A stretch of 64,000 bases of DNA, from NCBI GenBank assembly GCA_015146655.1, contig VKHL01000084.1, forward strand, positions 4,566 to 68,565, given 5' to 3'. This document shows positions 22,531 to 35,647 of the stretch, in pieces; positions within the stretch are counted from its first letter, which is position 1; each line of letters opens with the position of its first letter. A model generated the notes under the pieces. That model saw nothing but the letters and a program-made list of their open reading frames with translations, ran no database searches and had not been told where the DNA came from. The DNA comes from Ochromonas danica (taxonomy: Eukaryota > Sar > Chrysophyceae > Chromulinales > Chromulinaceae). The translations under genes were made by a program, and so were the position numbers.

Positions 22531-23676
22531 ATGGTCAACGAAGTCGATATTGAAAATAATTCAGGGGTAGTAGATAGACACCCTGCTAACTCCAAATCCA
22601 AGTCAGATGAGAGTGGAGGAGGATCAAATGGTTCTTTTCATATCGTGAGCTCGAAAGGCGCCATGGCGAGTGAGAAGAATTCTTCCGACGACTTCACCGC
22701 TCTGACGGCCAAAGTTCTCGAATTTATTTTATGCTTCGTCAGTCTACAGGCCTCCTACTTGATATGGGGCATGATGCAGGAGCTGATCATGAACACAGAG
22801 TTCACTCCCACCCCTGCAGTGCCCACAGGCAAATTCCCTTCCGCCGTCTTTTGCGTTTTCTCCAATCGCATCCTCGCCATTGTTGTCTCCGCGGCAGTCT
22901 GCTATTATAAAAATGGCACACTCAACCTGAAGGCTCCCTTGCTGGCATTCACTCCCTGCGCCTTGAGCAACACGGTGTCCTCCTGGTCGCAATACCAAGC
23001 CTTGACATACGTCAGCTTCGCCTTGCAGACGGTCTTCAAATCGGTGAAAATCCTTCCTGTGATGCTTATGGGGCGAATTTTAAAGGGCACTCAGTATAGT
23101 CTTGCAGAGTACGTGGAGGCTGTGGTGATCACGATGGGCGTTGTCATGTTCTCCTTGTCCAAAGCCAGCTGGGTGGCCACCACTCCCCAATACGAAGTAA
23201 TGGGCATAGGCCTGCTCACGCTCTACATTCTCTCCGATTCATTTACTTCCCAATGGCAAAGCCGAGTCTATCGAGATTACAGTCAAGTGGACTCCTTCCA
23301 GATGATGTTTGGAGTGAATGTCTCCGCAGTGCTCCTCACCAGCGGAGCTCTCTTGCTCTCAGGAGAACTGGGACTGGTCCTGGAGTTCATTCGATACAAC
23401 CCCGTGGCTTTGCATTATAACATTATCACAGCGATTTGCAGTTCCTCAGGACAGTTTGTCATATACTACATCATTAAAAGGTATGGCCCTGTGGTATTCA
23501 CCATCATGATGACCACAAGGCAGATGCTATCAATAGTCCTATCGAGCTACTACTTTGGGCACGAAATGCCTCTTCAAAGCATTACGGGATCCTTGCTCGT
23601 CTTCAGTGGCATATTGTATTCGTCGTACAGGCAACTGACAGCTGGAGGAGACAATGCAAGGCGGCCGCGAAAATAA
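22531..23676 (+). CDS. SLC35B-type nucleotide-sugar/PAPS transporter
   Basis: One exon, 381 residues. After a polar N-terminal tail of about 65 residues there are roughly ten hydrophobic segments, as in the drug/metabolite transporter fold. Diagnostic stretches are SYLIWGMMQELIM near residue 73, SSWSQYQALTYVSFALQTVF with SVKILPVMLMG near 150-175, and MFSLSKASW. These match the SLC35B2/B3 group (PAPS or UDP-galactose carriers: Y-x-A-L-x-x-V-S-F-x-x-Q, K-x-x-x-(I/V)-(I/L)-P-V-M-L-M-G). The protein probably exchanges PAPS or a nucleotide sugar across the Golgi or ER membrane. The C-terminus ends in basic RRPRK with no KK-x-x signal. Family call is firm, substrate less so. Confidence 0.85.
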   Translation: MVNEVDIENNSGVVDRHPANSKSKSDESGGGSNGSFHIVSSKGAMASEKNSSDDFTALTAKVLEFILCFVSLQASYLIWGMMQELIMNTEFTPTPAVPTGKFPSAVFCVFSNRILAIVVSAAVCYYKNGTLNLKAPLLAFTPCALSNTVSSWSQYQALTYVSFALQTVFKSVKILPVMLMGRILKGTQYSLAEYVEAVVITMGVVMFSLSKASWVATTPQYEVMGIGLLTLYILSDSFTSQWQSRVYRDYSQVDSFQMMFGVNVSAVLLTSGALLLSGELGLVLEFIRYNPVALHYNIITAICSSSGQFVIYYIIKRYGPVVFTIMMTTRQMLSIVLSSYYFGHEMPLQSITGSLLVFSGILYSSYRQLTAGGDNARRPRK

Positions 23677-23983
23677 TTCCGAAGTTTGGTGTAACAACTG
23701 TCTTCGATCGGAATTGCTTTCTCACGGTTTGTTTCATGGACACGAAAAGCGTGTTGGGTTAGTCTAGTAGTGATGTTTGTAGTGCTATAGTTGCTTGCGA
23801 GTTTTGTTCTTGAGGGGTAATTGTTATGAATTCAGTGGCCTTCCCACCTGCTAAAGTGAGGCAGGCCACAGCTGCGATTCCGAAAGTTGTTTGAAGTCAA
23901 GCAAAATGTAAATGAAATCTTTAATGTTTCTCCAAAACTCGTTAAGCTTATGATACTGCAATGAGACACTATCCACAATGTCA
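23677..23983. other. Intergenic between convergent genes
   Basis: 3' UTRs of the transporter (plus) and the myosin (minus). Nothing else recognised. Confidence 0.6.
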
Positions 23984-26900
23984 TTACACCTCCTGCTCTT
24001 GTTCCGCCATAATAGCGCGAATGTGATCCAGGATGATCGCTGCCATGTCAGCCGCCTGAGCTGTTATGAGAGCAAACTCGTAGGAGTCATTGGTGCTATC
24101 ATCAGCCATAATCAAGGAGAACTGACTAGAACTACCGCCCCAGCGACAGATGTCAGAATAAGGGAAAGATAGCAACAGCCTCTTGTTAAAGTCGAAAATG
24201 TGCATTCCATCGGCGTTAAAAGCAAGAATGAGATTGAAAGGAAGGTGCTGGATGGCACGAGGAATTCCAACCAAACTCTGGGGCTCAATTTTGTGAGCAA
24301 AGAACCAATGGCTGCCATACATGGGGAACTTTTGCACAATTTGGAGAAATCTTTCCTGCAAGTCGTCTGGCTCCACCACGAGCAGATTGTCACGATGCTG
24401 CAATATAAGTTCAGCCCATTTCTCTGGCGTCTTTGAAGGCCTCCAATCAGGAGCGATGAAATCCACCACAGCACTGGCAGTCATTTCAGGAACTGTTGTG
24501 GGCATTTCTTCTCCGAAGGCCACAGCCATGGAAATAGCGGCCAACTGAACAACATCTTCTAACACAGGGATTTCTAAATTGCCCAATACAATAGCCTCAT
24601 CTTCAGCTTGCAAGTAAGTCATCCTCTCAAAGAAAGGATCCTCTCCTCGGTAATTATGCTTTGGCAAAAAGATCTTTCTCTTCAACACAAATTTAAACTT
24701 ACGGCGTTGTCTTGCCTTCTGAACAATGGTATCTCCCATGTAGTCTTCATTGCGTAGAGGTCTGGGAGTACGTTTAAGATCAGCGTACGCAGCCTTTGAC
24801 TGAGTCTCGTCAGGCTTGACGTCATCACATTCTCCAAGATCGTCAACAAAGATGCCCAGAGTATTAATACGAGAATCTTTAAGATCCAACCATCCAGAGC
24901 ACATTTCGATAACCTTGGCAACATTGAGATCGGGGGTGAGGGGCAGATTTTCCGTGATTACGCTTCCATCCACAAGATAGATCGTGGCCAAAATAGGAGG
25001 TCTCTCTTTGTAGGCAAGAATCTCCTCAACACTCGGCACGAATCCTGTGCTATCTCCGCCGTTGAGCATAGCTTCCAAGGTTCTGAGGCAATATCTAGCA
25101 TAATCGACAACAGCACCGCGTCCACGATCGCGCTTCTCAATGATGTAGTGAAGCAAAAAGCTCTCGAACTCAAAGCTTGGAGGGAATGTGGTCACGCACA
25201 TACACATAACCTGCCATCCTTTGGCAACCGACTCTGGTCGAGGATTATTTGTCAACTGCTTAATAATCTGCAAATAAATCTCGTCGCGGATTGGTTTGTG
25301 TTCATAGCCTTTGCGCAAAATATCTTGAGCCAACATCGCAGGGAAGGGCAATTGCTTATCTCCCATGTAGCCCAAGAGATCCTTGTGAATCTGTAATGCC
25401 AATTTGTTATATTCTTTGTTGAGATCAGTCAGAGACTTGGGGATAACATTTGGCTGGAAGCTCAAAAACTGCTCTTTGACTTTGGATTTGTTCAAGATCA
25501 ATCCACGGGCAAAATCATCTGGAGAGCGCAGATTGGGGAAGTTCTTGACATCGAAACGAGCCTGCTTGGCAATCTCTTGTCTAGCTTTTCTGGCTTCTTC
25601 AGCAGCATCGTAAGTTTGTCCAGTAGGAGCAGGCATGCCAATTGACTGCGCCATACCAAAGGTTTGCCCGGCGCGCTGTGCAGCAGGCTCCTTCAGCATC
25701 TCACGAGCCTTCTTCATGACATCGATCTCCATATTCAGATCCTCGGCAGTATCAAGAGCGGCACGAAGCTTGACACGGTCCTTGGATTGAACTGCAGTTT
25801 CCAGATCAGCCTTCGCACGAGCTTGCTTCAGATAGCTGTCTTGCTTGTCTTTGGCATCAAGATACTCAGGGAAGTCCCCAACATCTTTTGCGATCTGAAC
25901 AGAAAAGAAAACAGCATAGGGTTAACATTTTATTCAAATGCAACTAAGACGTCGCAATGGCTTTATTACCTTTTCAGCTTGAGACAAAGCAGCAGCCAGA
26001 GGCTGCAGGTCCACTTCATTTATGCCAGTATCGGCTTTAACCTGAAGAGCTTTCAATGCAGCATTGAGTTGCGCAAGCATTGAATCCATTTTCTTCAAGG
26101 CCTCCAAGGCAGCAAAAGCTTCGCTGACTTCAGGAACTTCCACACCGGACTTGATAGCGTTTTGAAGACAGATATTAAGCTGCTCAGCATTCTTCGTGGC
26201 AATGGCTTTCTGCAAGACCGTTTTAATCTCAGTAATTTGGGCCTGTCTCTTGGCCTCGATCTCAGCGAGAGCGCGACGTTGACGCTCTTCTTCTGCCTCT
26301 CTGCGCTTGCGTTCCTCTTCCTTGGCAATCTCACGAGCAACGAGAGCAGTCTTAACTTCTCTAGCAGCATTGAGATCAGTCGCATAGTAGGTATCCATTC
26401 CCTGGCTCATGCACTCAGAATACACCTCATTGAGATCATCCAAATGCTCACGTTGCACGGCATCTTTCAATTTGATTAACAAAGCAGCCTCCTTGTCCAG
26501 ACGGACAATTAATGTCTCAGCTTGTTGAACCTCATTGCAGTTAAATACCATCTCCTGCGCTCTGCGAACCAGTTCGACGAGCAGAGAACGATTTCTGGCG
26601 CTAATAGCTGTAACCAAAGCTGCCTTAACAGCCAACTCATCTTCCAGTCGCTGCAAAACACTTTTCGCTTCAGTAGCCAAAGGTGTGGCAAAAGGAGGAA
26701 CCATGCGCTCATGGACAGTGATGGCGTTCCTCAGAGTATTGATATCCTTAGCATTGATAGCATTTCTCAGCAATTCAGTCACTCTTCTCTCCTCTCTGAT
26801 TCTGGCCAACAACTCCTTGGCTTTAATCACCACAGGGACATGAGTTCCATTGTATGGAAGCTCAAAAGTCAGATCAACCGCAGCAGCGAGCTCAGCCTCT

Positions 26901-29423
26901 TCGCGACGAGCCATGGCTTTGTCCAGGTCAATCAAGAGCTTCTTGAAGTACTTGTATTTCTTGTACGCAACCATCCTTCTTGCTGCTCGCTGAACTAGGA
27001 TGGTAATGGAAACAAGTGAAAGCTCTCTTGCCAACTCGAGCTCTGCCGATTGATGAGTTCTCATAAACACCTTCGTGTGACCCTTCGCCCATTCACCGTC
27101 TTTGAGCACTCCTTTCTTCTTCAGCACCGCGAGTAAGCCATCCAATTCTGGGCATAATAAATCAATACAGCGGTATCTCTTGTAGAATTCCATAAAAGGG
27201 CGGCGCACAGGATAACCAAGTTTACGAATGCGACACACTTCTACAAGACCAGCGTATCTCAGCTGATCTTGCATTCGAGACGATGTGAAAATATTACCAC
27301 TCTTCTCGTCGTTGGACTTCATACAACGGACGAAATGAGGAAATGTTCCATTGAGGGTAGTAATCAAATCATTCAATTGCGTCTTGAACTGAAAGCCGAG
27401 AGTTTTCTTCGCCGAGGATGGCTTCGATGCTCGGCCTCTTCCAGCATTTGGATCCTCCTGCTCAGGAGGGAAAAACTTTCCTACTAAAGGACTGGTGGAA
27501 TTCTGAAGCACTCCAATGATATCCGAGTGCAGTTGGTCCTTGTTTTTCTCCAAGAAACTGGAGACGTTGTAAAAGACTGGTCCAGCATAATGGAGAACCC
27601 CGAAATTCTTGAGAAAGTCTTTGCAATCTTTTGCTTTAGGTCGAAGAAGGTTGGGATGCTTGCCATCTGCATGCTTGGACAAGATCTTTTGCAGCAATCC
27701 TTCATCACTTCCCTTGGGTACATTGATTTCTTCATCAATCATGCTAAATACACCAGTGACTTTCGCTTCTAACAAGTCCAAAGTGGGTTGGTTATCCACA
27801 AACGCGGTGCCGGGGATATGGATGCCTTCCTCTTGGTACAGCGCTTGTTCCATTTTGAAGATGTGTTCATTGAAATGAAACTGAAGCTTCTCATTACAGA
27901 AGTTGATACAGAGTTGCTCAAAAGAGTTAACCTATCACATTAACATTAAATTTTGGTCAGTAACATATTCAAACCGAAGACGCGAACTATATGGCTTACC
28001 GCAAACGACTCGAAACCAAAAATGTCGAGCACACCGATAAACTTGTGGCGTTGAAGACCAGACCGCGACAGTTGTACATTAATTTGGTCAACAAGATATT
28101 GAAAAAGCTCAGCATAGACTCTTTTGACCATTGCATCACGAGCATCCATGGCTTGCTGCATGCTATAGGAAACCAAAATGATGGAACGCGTTCCAATGTG
28201 GCGATGAGTGAGAAACTTCTGCATCATTTCAGCATCACACCCCCACAAAGAAGAAGCATGTGCGATAACTTCAGGGTTGGTAATGGAACAGGCATCCTCT
28301 GAAGTCTCGCGCTTCTCGACCACAAACTTCAAGTTGCCGAAGTGTAGGACGCCGGCCACAATCTTGAAAACTTCCAGCTGCACATCATTACTGAACTTGA
28401 GGATGCTCATAGAGTTCTTCATATCTTCGAAGTCTTTATCGTCAGATATGCCTTCGACATGAGAAACGCCACTTTGAGAAGTAAAATGGAAAAGCTCAGG
28501 AGCTTGGAGCTTCAAGGCCGCAGTTAGTGTTGGATCAGTATCAGAGGCCGACAGCAGCTGGTAGAAGATATGATAGTTTCTCTCGCCAGGCGTCTGAAAT
28601 ACGACACGAGACTTTTCCAACAGATAGTTGATAATGCCACCTCCAATAATGGCACCCTTCTGATCGAAGTTGACGGTGATGAGCTTTCCGAAACGAGACG
28701 AGTTGTTGTTACGCAAAGTCTTTGCATTTCCGAAAGCTTCCAGGATAGGGTTAGCTGCAAGAATTTGCGCTTCAAGCACATGAGAGATCGAATTTGTGGT
28801 TGTAACGGACGCTTTGTGGGAGACGTCAGTAAGAAATTGCAGAATGAGCTTGGTGGCCTCAGATTTTCCGGCTCCAGATTCGCCAGAGCAAACCACTGTT
28901 TGGTCCTCAGAGTCGGCAAGCATATTATTGTATGCATTGACAGCGATGGCAAACACGTGTGGAGGCTTGCCACGGGAGCCTGTGCGATACATCTCCAAAA
29001 TCTCTGGGGTATAGAGAGGAAGCAACTTGAACGGATTGACGGAAATGAGAATGGAAGAAATATTGGTATAAATACGGTCCTCCTTGAATCTGATTCTGAG
29101 ATTATGAAGGATGGACATTTCGTTCAGATCGGAAATATTCACAAGATCCTGAATGCTGGAGTCCATCGCTTCGGGATTGCATTGCTCACAAAAAGAGCTC
29201 TGCTGGGCATTCAAATTGCGATTTTCTCCATCTTCAGTCTGAACCATTGTGGGCTGACCTTTGGTGAACGGTTTAATGACCTTGGCAGGCAAGTATCTTT
29301 CCACCTGCAAACAGTTCGTGGAAAAGTCAGATCAAGTCGAAAGAAAAATTCCTGTTCAAGCCTGGGAGCACCCACCTCATCTTGAATCCATACCCATGAT
29401 CCTGCCTCGAAATGGGCCATCAT
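23984..29423 (-). CDS. Unconventional myosin with helical-repeat tail, MyTH4 and FERM domains
   Basis: Four exons on the minus strand, 29423-29376, 29304-28000, 27931-25970 and 25894-23984, all phase 0, give 1,741 residues. The motor head (about 60-760) has the P-loop GESGAGKSE near residue 157, switch I NNNSSRFGK and switch II DIFGFESF. An IQ-like neck follows (ILVQRAARRMVAYKKYKYF). The region from about 800 to 1,230 is almost all helical, with repeated L-x-x-AI-x-x-x-(D/N)-x-x-x-L-x-x-A hairpins and a charged EEERKRREAEEER coil. MyTH4 (about 1,245-1,400, with DEIYLQIIKQLTNN) and a FERM-like region with a PH/PTB-type end (WFFAHKIEPQSLVGIP) complete it. MyTH4-FERM myosins carry cargo along actin and act in filopodia or membrane-microtubule links. 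There is no SH3 domain between MyTH4 and FERM. Confidence 0.92.
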
Positions 29424-29814
29424 GTTTACGCCGTTCGCAGTGAAGAAGCAAGAGGACTAGCCAGAAGAGAAGATATAAAACAATCCAGCCGCTGTTGCGG
29501 TCCTTTGCGCCAAGCCGAGCGCGGGGGGCACTGCGGGCAGCGCATTGCGGGGGGCGGAGCAGCAGAGCAACGGACGGACGGAAGCGGGAAGCGTACAGCA
29601 GCCGCAAAGAGCAGTCCAGATCTTCAGATTCTGTGGCCGTACTGTGTGTGCTGCAGCAGCGGTTGTGTTTAACGCCTCGGTGCTGCTCAGTGCTCAGTGC
29701 TGGTGCTGCTCTGCTGTTGGTGTTCCAGGTGTTGCTCTCTCTGGTCGATGATCGAGAGGCACAAGTCGTGGGATCACTTCGTTAGGTCCAGCATCTCGGG
29801 CTTCAGCTCGTTCC
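29424..29814. promoter_or_regulatory. Divergent promoter region, myosin / Sec7 gene
   Basis: 391 bp between the two start codons, GC-rich near 29500-29600. A tataaaa sequence occurs near 29475, about 340 bp before the Sec7 gene ATG. Whether it is used is unknown. Confidence 0.45.
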
Positions 29815-32800
29815 ATGGCAGATTTATCCAAATTTTCTTCTCTTAATTGTTCCACTCATAATGGAGATGAACTGGCTCTGAAGGTGGTAGCCGATCTTGC
29901 AAACCCGCTGTGGGATCTTGGCTTGACCTGGCAAGAGAGTTTGTGTCGTTCTGCTTTAGAAGCGTCTGAAGACAAAAACATCCTCATTAAAATTGACTCC
30001 AATCGACATGTTATGAAGAAAGTTGAGAAAAAGAGTGTGGATATTTTCGCGAAATTGAATACTTTCACGGCGAATCAAGTCAAGAATCACGCCCTGCGCT
30101 TCGGCGTGGAACAAGCAGCCTCTGCCATTCAATCGCGTGGATCCACCTGGGGTTTCAAGAGCTTTGTAAGTTCTTCAAATGTTGAGTCTCGTGAGTACGA
30201 AGATGTACTTTCGCAGGAGATTCTCGACGCGCCAATAACGGACATCTGCATTGTGCAGCATGGCGACACAATTCCAGAGGGATTTTACCGCCTTTTGAAG
30301 ACTCCCAGTAACAAGAAAGCCAACTTAAACAGCGGATCCGGTGGCAATCCTATTTATTTGTGTATCAAGAAGGATGTCGGTGGCAAGTCAGCGCCCATAG
30401 TCAACTTCATTGTGATCTTTCCAGATCGTAATGAGTATGTCCCACCAGGCTATCATGTTGTTCAACGAGGCAAGACAGGCTGCAATTTAAATACTGGAAC
30501 TGGCGCAGAGAGAATTTATTTGTGCTATAAGAAGGATTTCTTGGGAAATCCCATCGTCGATCTTCAGATTATTTTGCCATCTAAGAGTGAAGAACCTCCT
30601 AAATCTTTCAATCTCATTGAAAAGACTGCATCTGGGGTCCAAGCGAATCTTAACTTGGGAAATAATGGACCTCCAATATTCTTGTGTTACAAGCAAGAGC
30701 TCATGCGGTTGAGCTGTTTGTTGAACGAGGGCGGAGGCGACAGCGTTCAGCGTAAGTCCTTCTTCTTGGATAGTTTTAACAAACTCCCAGCTAGATCACG
30801 TAGTGCCTCGCCTCTTCCACGTTCTCGTAATGATCCTGCTAAAAATCGAGCTATTGCTGACCTGCAATCAGTTGCGGTTGTTGAGAGTGAATCGCCAGTA
30901 CCGTCCGCCATTGCCGAGGCAGTAGATGGGGATAACGACTCGGTGTCTAATGATAAAGTACCTATACCACTACTTTCTACGGACAAAAGTGCCGACGTGC
31001 CTCCTCCTGTGGAGGATGATTGGCTAGAGATTAGCGAGGAAGGCGATTACCTGAAAGAGGCAGAGCTATATCATGCTCGAAGATCACAGGAAGTTGTTGA
31101 TGCTAGCGGAAAGCTTGCGCCTCTAAAGAGTCGAAAGATGCTGTTGGCTATTTTGGCTGCTGTATATGTTAGGCAGGGTATTGTGTCTGAACTGGCTGTG
31201 GCAGCGTTGAGCAAGCTGCTGAAGGATACTGATTTCTACGAGAATGACCTATCTGGCCTGCCCATCCCTGGGACGATCACCATGCTTGATCTAACGATCG
31301 AAAGTGTGTGCGACAGATTTGATTTGTCGGCTGAAGGAGATCATGATACGCTACTGCAATTCTTGAAAATCTGCATAAAGCACTCCGCCGCACGGCTCTC
31401 GCCTTTATCGTTGCAAAGAATGTTCCGTGCAATTTCCTATCTGTGTAATAGCTACTCTACAAAGTCGGCCTGGTTGATCAATAACATGCCTATGCCACTT
31501 TCCGAACCTGGAATGGATATTTCGCCTTTCCGCGTGCTCAGAGAGCTGATTTGGGACACCGTGGCTCAGGTCGAGACCGTAGAAATTGCCCACTATCTTC
31601 CAGAAATTGAAACCCCCATCACACCCTTAGGAAATATTGAGCAGTTATCGGAATCGCAGTTAGAAGTGCGCATGATTGTGGAAGACCTAGTTGATGATGC
31701 CATAGATTCTGTCGATGTGTCCAGATTATGTGAAGCAGCCTATCAGACGATATCAAAGCAATCCACTTCTACATCATCTAGCTCGTTTTGGCAGTTGATC
31801 AATAACTACTCGAGAAAGCTTTTTTCATCCTATCCGAATCGATCGGCCTATGTGACTTTATGTGCAATCTGCAAACAGGCATGGTTTGGAATTCGGACAA
31901 CTCCCAATGGAGATCCTTTCCCGCGAGATCTTGGCAGTAAGCTTCTAGCTCTGGAGAGTATCAGCGAGTTTTGTCAATGTGCAGGCGAAAAGATGAAAAT
32001 GTCGAAAGTAATGGGTTATCAAATTCGCCGCATTGTGATCCCTTGCATTCTTTATAACGTTAGTTATGCTATGGTTGACCATAAGATATTTGCCAAGTTG
32101 TTGAAGATTATTACTGCTCTGTGGAAGAAATGGCGTCGTCATATTCGAATGGAGTTCGCTATAATATGTGAGCAACTTATTTTCAAGGTTCTACAAGCAT
32201 CAGTGGTTCAAGTGCGTCCCATTTTCCAAATGATCGCCGTCCAAGAAGTTATCAATTGGTTTGAGCAACCGCATATGCTTATCGAAATGTTTGTCAATTA
32301 TGATATGGATCGCAAGTTCGTTTCGCATTGGAACACTTTCTCTTATTTGGTTAGAAGCATGTGTGCAATAGGCCGAAGATTATCTGTGGAAACAGGGGCT
32401 TGGCAATGGAAGCACGGTGGTAACAATTCTGTCCCTGAAGAGTCCAGTAAAGTCGAGATTACTATTAGAGATGTTCATTCCCAAGCATTGGAAGAAGTTA
32501 GTCGCATAGCCAAGACGTTAATGGATGCGTCTGGCCATGCTTTTCTTATTCTGCAAGATTCGGAGTTTCGCAGTCGTTCTTTAGGAGCAGGCGCCGGCTG
32601 GATTGAGGACGAGGATGCTGAACGAGACAGTACCAGGTCTGGGACTCCCACTGGTCGGGAAAAGCCGGGCTCTGTGAGATCGCGCAGAGCTGCTCACGAG
32701 GAAGCTGAAGAACTCATCAAAGCCGCAATCTCCATCTACCAGGAAAAGAGATCACTGAAAAAAGCTGTGACGTACCTTCTCAATGAAGGCTTCATGCCGG

Positions 32801-35252
32801 ATACTCCTCAAGAGATTGCGAACTTTCTGCGGGTATATAAGAACAGCTTTGATGCCGAAGCAATTGGAGAGTTCTTGGGTGAAGGTGGGGTGACTCCAGC
32901 GGAAGAAGAGTATTGGTCGCAGATTCGGTTCAGATACACAAGAGCTGTTTCGTTTGTAGAAACTGATGTGGAGCCAGCGTTACGGCTTTACTTAACGAAC
33001 TGTGGATTCCGTCTTCCAGGAGAAGCGCAAAAAATAAATCGTTTCGTGGAAGTTTTCGTGAAGGCCTTCTGGCAGGACAATAGCGGTACTTCCTATTGCC
33101 CTTTCAGACACCCCGATACTGTTCATCTTCTTTCTTATGCGATTATTATGTTAAATACGGATTTGCATCGCGCCAACACAGACAAGAAAAGGAACAAGAA
33201 GATGACCAAAGAAGAGTTTGTCAACAACTTACGCGGGGCAGACAAAGGAAGCGATATAAACAAAGACTATCTTGGGCGTATTTATGACAGTATCGCTGCG
33301 CAACCCATTGAACTGGCAGTGAAGAGTCCGAATGGGGCCAATAGTAAACAACAGGGTGGGAGCAATGAGCAGGAGAGTATCATTGACGAAAAGAAGGGAG
33401 ACATAGTCGGTTCAGTGCTGACCAATGAAAAGGTAGCTTCCAGCGAATATCGAATTGCGGAGGAAAAGAAGTTTATCTTCGAGATGTGTAGAAACCTGCG
33501 TGACTCGGAAGATTTGCTTCGATCTTTGGCTCCTTTTACTTATCGTTTCCAGCTCACAAATATTGACATGAAGATCTCACTTGATCTGGTTTCTTTTATG
33601 TTCGAAACTGTGTGGTTCCACTTCCACGCTATTGTGGAATCTATATTCAAAGCTGAGAATGCCGATATGCATGCCAAGTTTGCGGCACTAGATATTCTAT
33701 GCTACTCTTTAACTTCGAGCATTTTCCTGGATCTGAAAACGGAGCGCATGGTATTTGCTACTCTTCTTAGACGTTTTCGCGAGTCCTGTGAAGCTATGCC
33801 ACATTTAATGAGCAATACTCGCAATATTCCGGATGACTCCTGGTTTGTGGATGTGGAGAGCGTCAACTCTGACAGTGCTCTCGAAACGATTGCAAAGCTA
33901 CATCATCTCACGGTTCATATCAAGGACACTATTCAAGAGGGCCTTAATTATGAATTGACCAGGCAAGTCGCCGCAAAGTTTGAGAAGAAAGCAAAGATTT
34001 TGGATAATAATACATTCTTTGTGCGCCAAGGAGATCTGCACAAAGTCAGTCGGAACGGACGATCCATGTCGTATCGCTTCTTTCTTTTCTCGGATCACCT
34101 CATCTATGCGCACATGAACATGAAGAAAGAGTATGTTGTACATGCGTCACTATCCTTGTCCGCGCTGTCTGTGGCAGATATCGAGACCGATCCAACCTAT
34201 TGTTCTTTCTATGTATCTCATCCCGTCAAATGCTTCGTGGTGATAGCAGAGTCGCCTTTAAGCAAGCAGCATTGGCTTCGAGACATCAAACAAACTATTG
34301 TGAATTGCAAGAAGCGAGAACATGTGGCGAACACCTCTGGGCCTCTTAATCGTCGCATGTCAATGATTACTCGGATTGAGTCGCAACAGCAAACTCAGCT
34401 GCAAGAAATTGACGCGTCAATTACCTTTAATAGTCCTGAGAGGAACAAAATTCGTCGAGCATCATATCGCCCTCCAGACCGATTGGTAGAAACGGAATCT
34501 GTTGAAGATACAGACGATTATCACTCAGTTGTGCCTTTTTCTGTGCCAAGCACTCCAGTCATGGTGCCGAATACTTTCAATGCTATCTTTGGAGATGATG
34601 AAGAAGGAGCTTCTTCCTCCGCTAATGACCTTCTTGTCGGGAACGAAAATGCGTCTGTTGAAAGTGGCCTTCCTCGTGAAGACGATGATGAATCTGATGA
34701 TTCGGGTAGTGTTGCCATTGCTACCAAAGCACTAAATCTCGAGGATCGGGCACAGCGTCAGCAAGCAGCTGTACAGACATTCAAGGAGATGGTCTCTGCC
34801 TTGCCTTCCAAGTCATTGGACAGTCTTTTCGTGGCGGTAAGTGAAGATTTTTAATATTGCTCATCAAGTATGAAACATAGATGACGATGCTTCTTTGTTA
34901 GGGTACTACTTTCTGGAAGGGTTTGACTTCTGGGAGAGGCTCGACATTGCCACCAGCAGTCCAAGCGCAACTTCTCGCTCTGCAGAAAACTGCTCGGGCC
35001 TCAATCAGCACTGTCGGCAACGAAGGGAATTTCGCCAATAATAGTCTTCCTCACACCAACGCTGAAGAAAAGGATGCCAATGTTGACGGTGGCTCAGGCG
35101 AACTTGCTGTGGACAAAGGCGAGACGAGCTGTTGCGCAGAGAAAGTTGTTGTGGCTGGCTCATCGTCCCGCGATTCTGACATTGCCAAGCGTGATTTTCT
35201 TGGTGTACTTTTTGAAGCAGCTCCCTACTGGAAGTATGAACAATTTCTCTGA
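29815..35252 (+). CDS. Arf guanine-nucleotide exchange factor with MABP, HUS-like, Sec7 and PH domains
   Basis: Two exons, 29815-34836 and 34902-35252 (65-nt intron, phase 0), give 1,790 residues. Residues about 130-300 hold three repeats of the MABP type: G-Y/F-x-x-(V/L)...ANLN-x-G-x-G-G-x-P-I-Y-L-C, each ending in CYKK or CIKK and followed by I-x-x-(I/L)-x-P. About 670-860 resemble the HUS region of large Arf-GEFs, with IEMFVNYDMD matching the N-Y-D-(C/M)-D box. The Sec7 domain (about 980-1,170) includes AIGEFLGEGG, FRLPGEAQKINRFVEVF and SYAIIMLNTDLHRAN, so the catalytic glutamate region is intact. A PH domain (about 1,390-1,500) begins FFVRQGDLHKVSR and includes YRFFLFSDHLIYA. It should load Arf GTPases with GTP at Golgi or endosomal membranes. 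MABP modules on a Sec7 protein are uncommon. Confidence 0.88.
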
Positions 35253-35647
35253 TCTTTCATGTGGATAGAATCATCGTTCACCTTGAGATTCTTGCAGCAA
35301 TATGCTGTGTAACTTTATGTATATAGTTGGTCTGTCACTTGATGTAGGGCTGCTGTTTGCATGTTTGGCTTTATTTTTAATGAGAAAGATGGTTATTGCA
35401 TTCTTAACTCAGACCTCACTTTTGCTATGCGATCGATCGAGTCGTACCGCACTCTAAGTCGGATAAAACCCGAATGGATTGGAAAGCATGCCAAACGCAC
35501 TCACAACGATTATTGTGATGCGCGCGAAGTCTCCTGCCTCTGCTCGATCTGGCTGCTGCTGCATCTTGTTGGCCTCGCTCCTCTGCTCAACAAGAAGCGG
35601 AAGAAGGAAGAACCAACCCAAAGTCACCATCTTCATCTCCTGCAGCC
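35253..35647. other. Intergenic between tandem plus-strand genes
   Basis: 3' UTR of the Arf-GEF and promoter/5' UTR of the EH-domain gene. No TATA box, repeat or small gene recognised. Confidence 0.5.
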
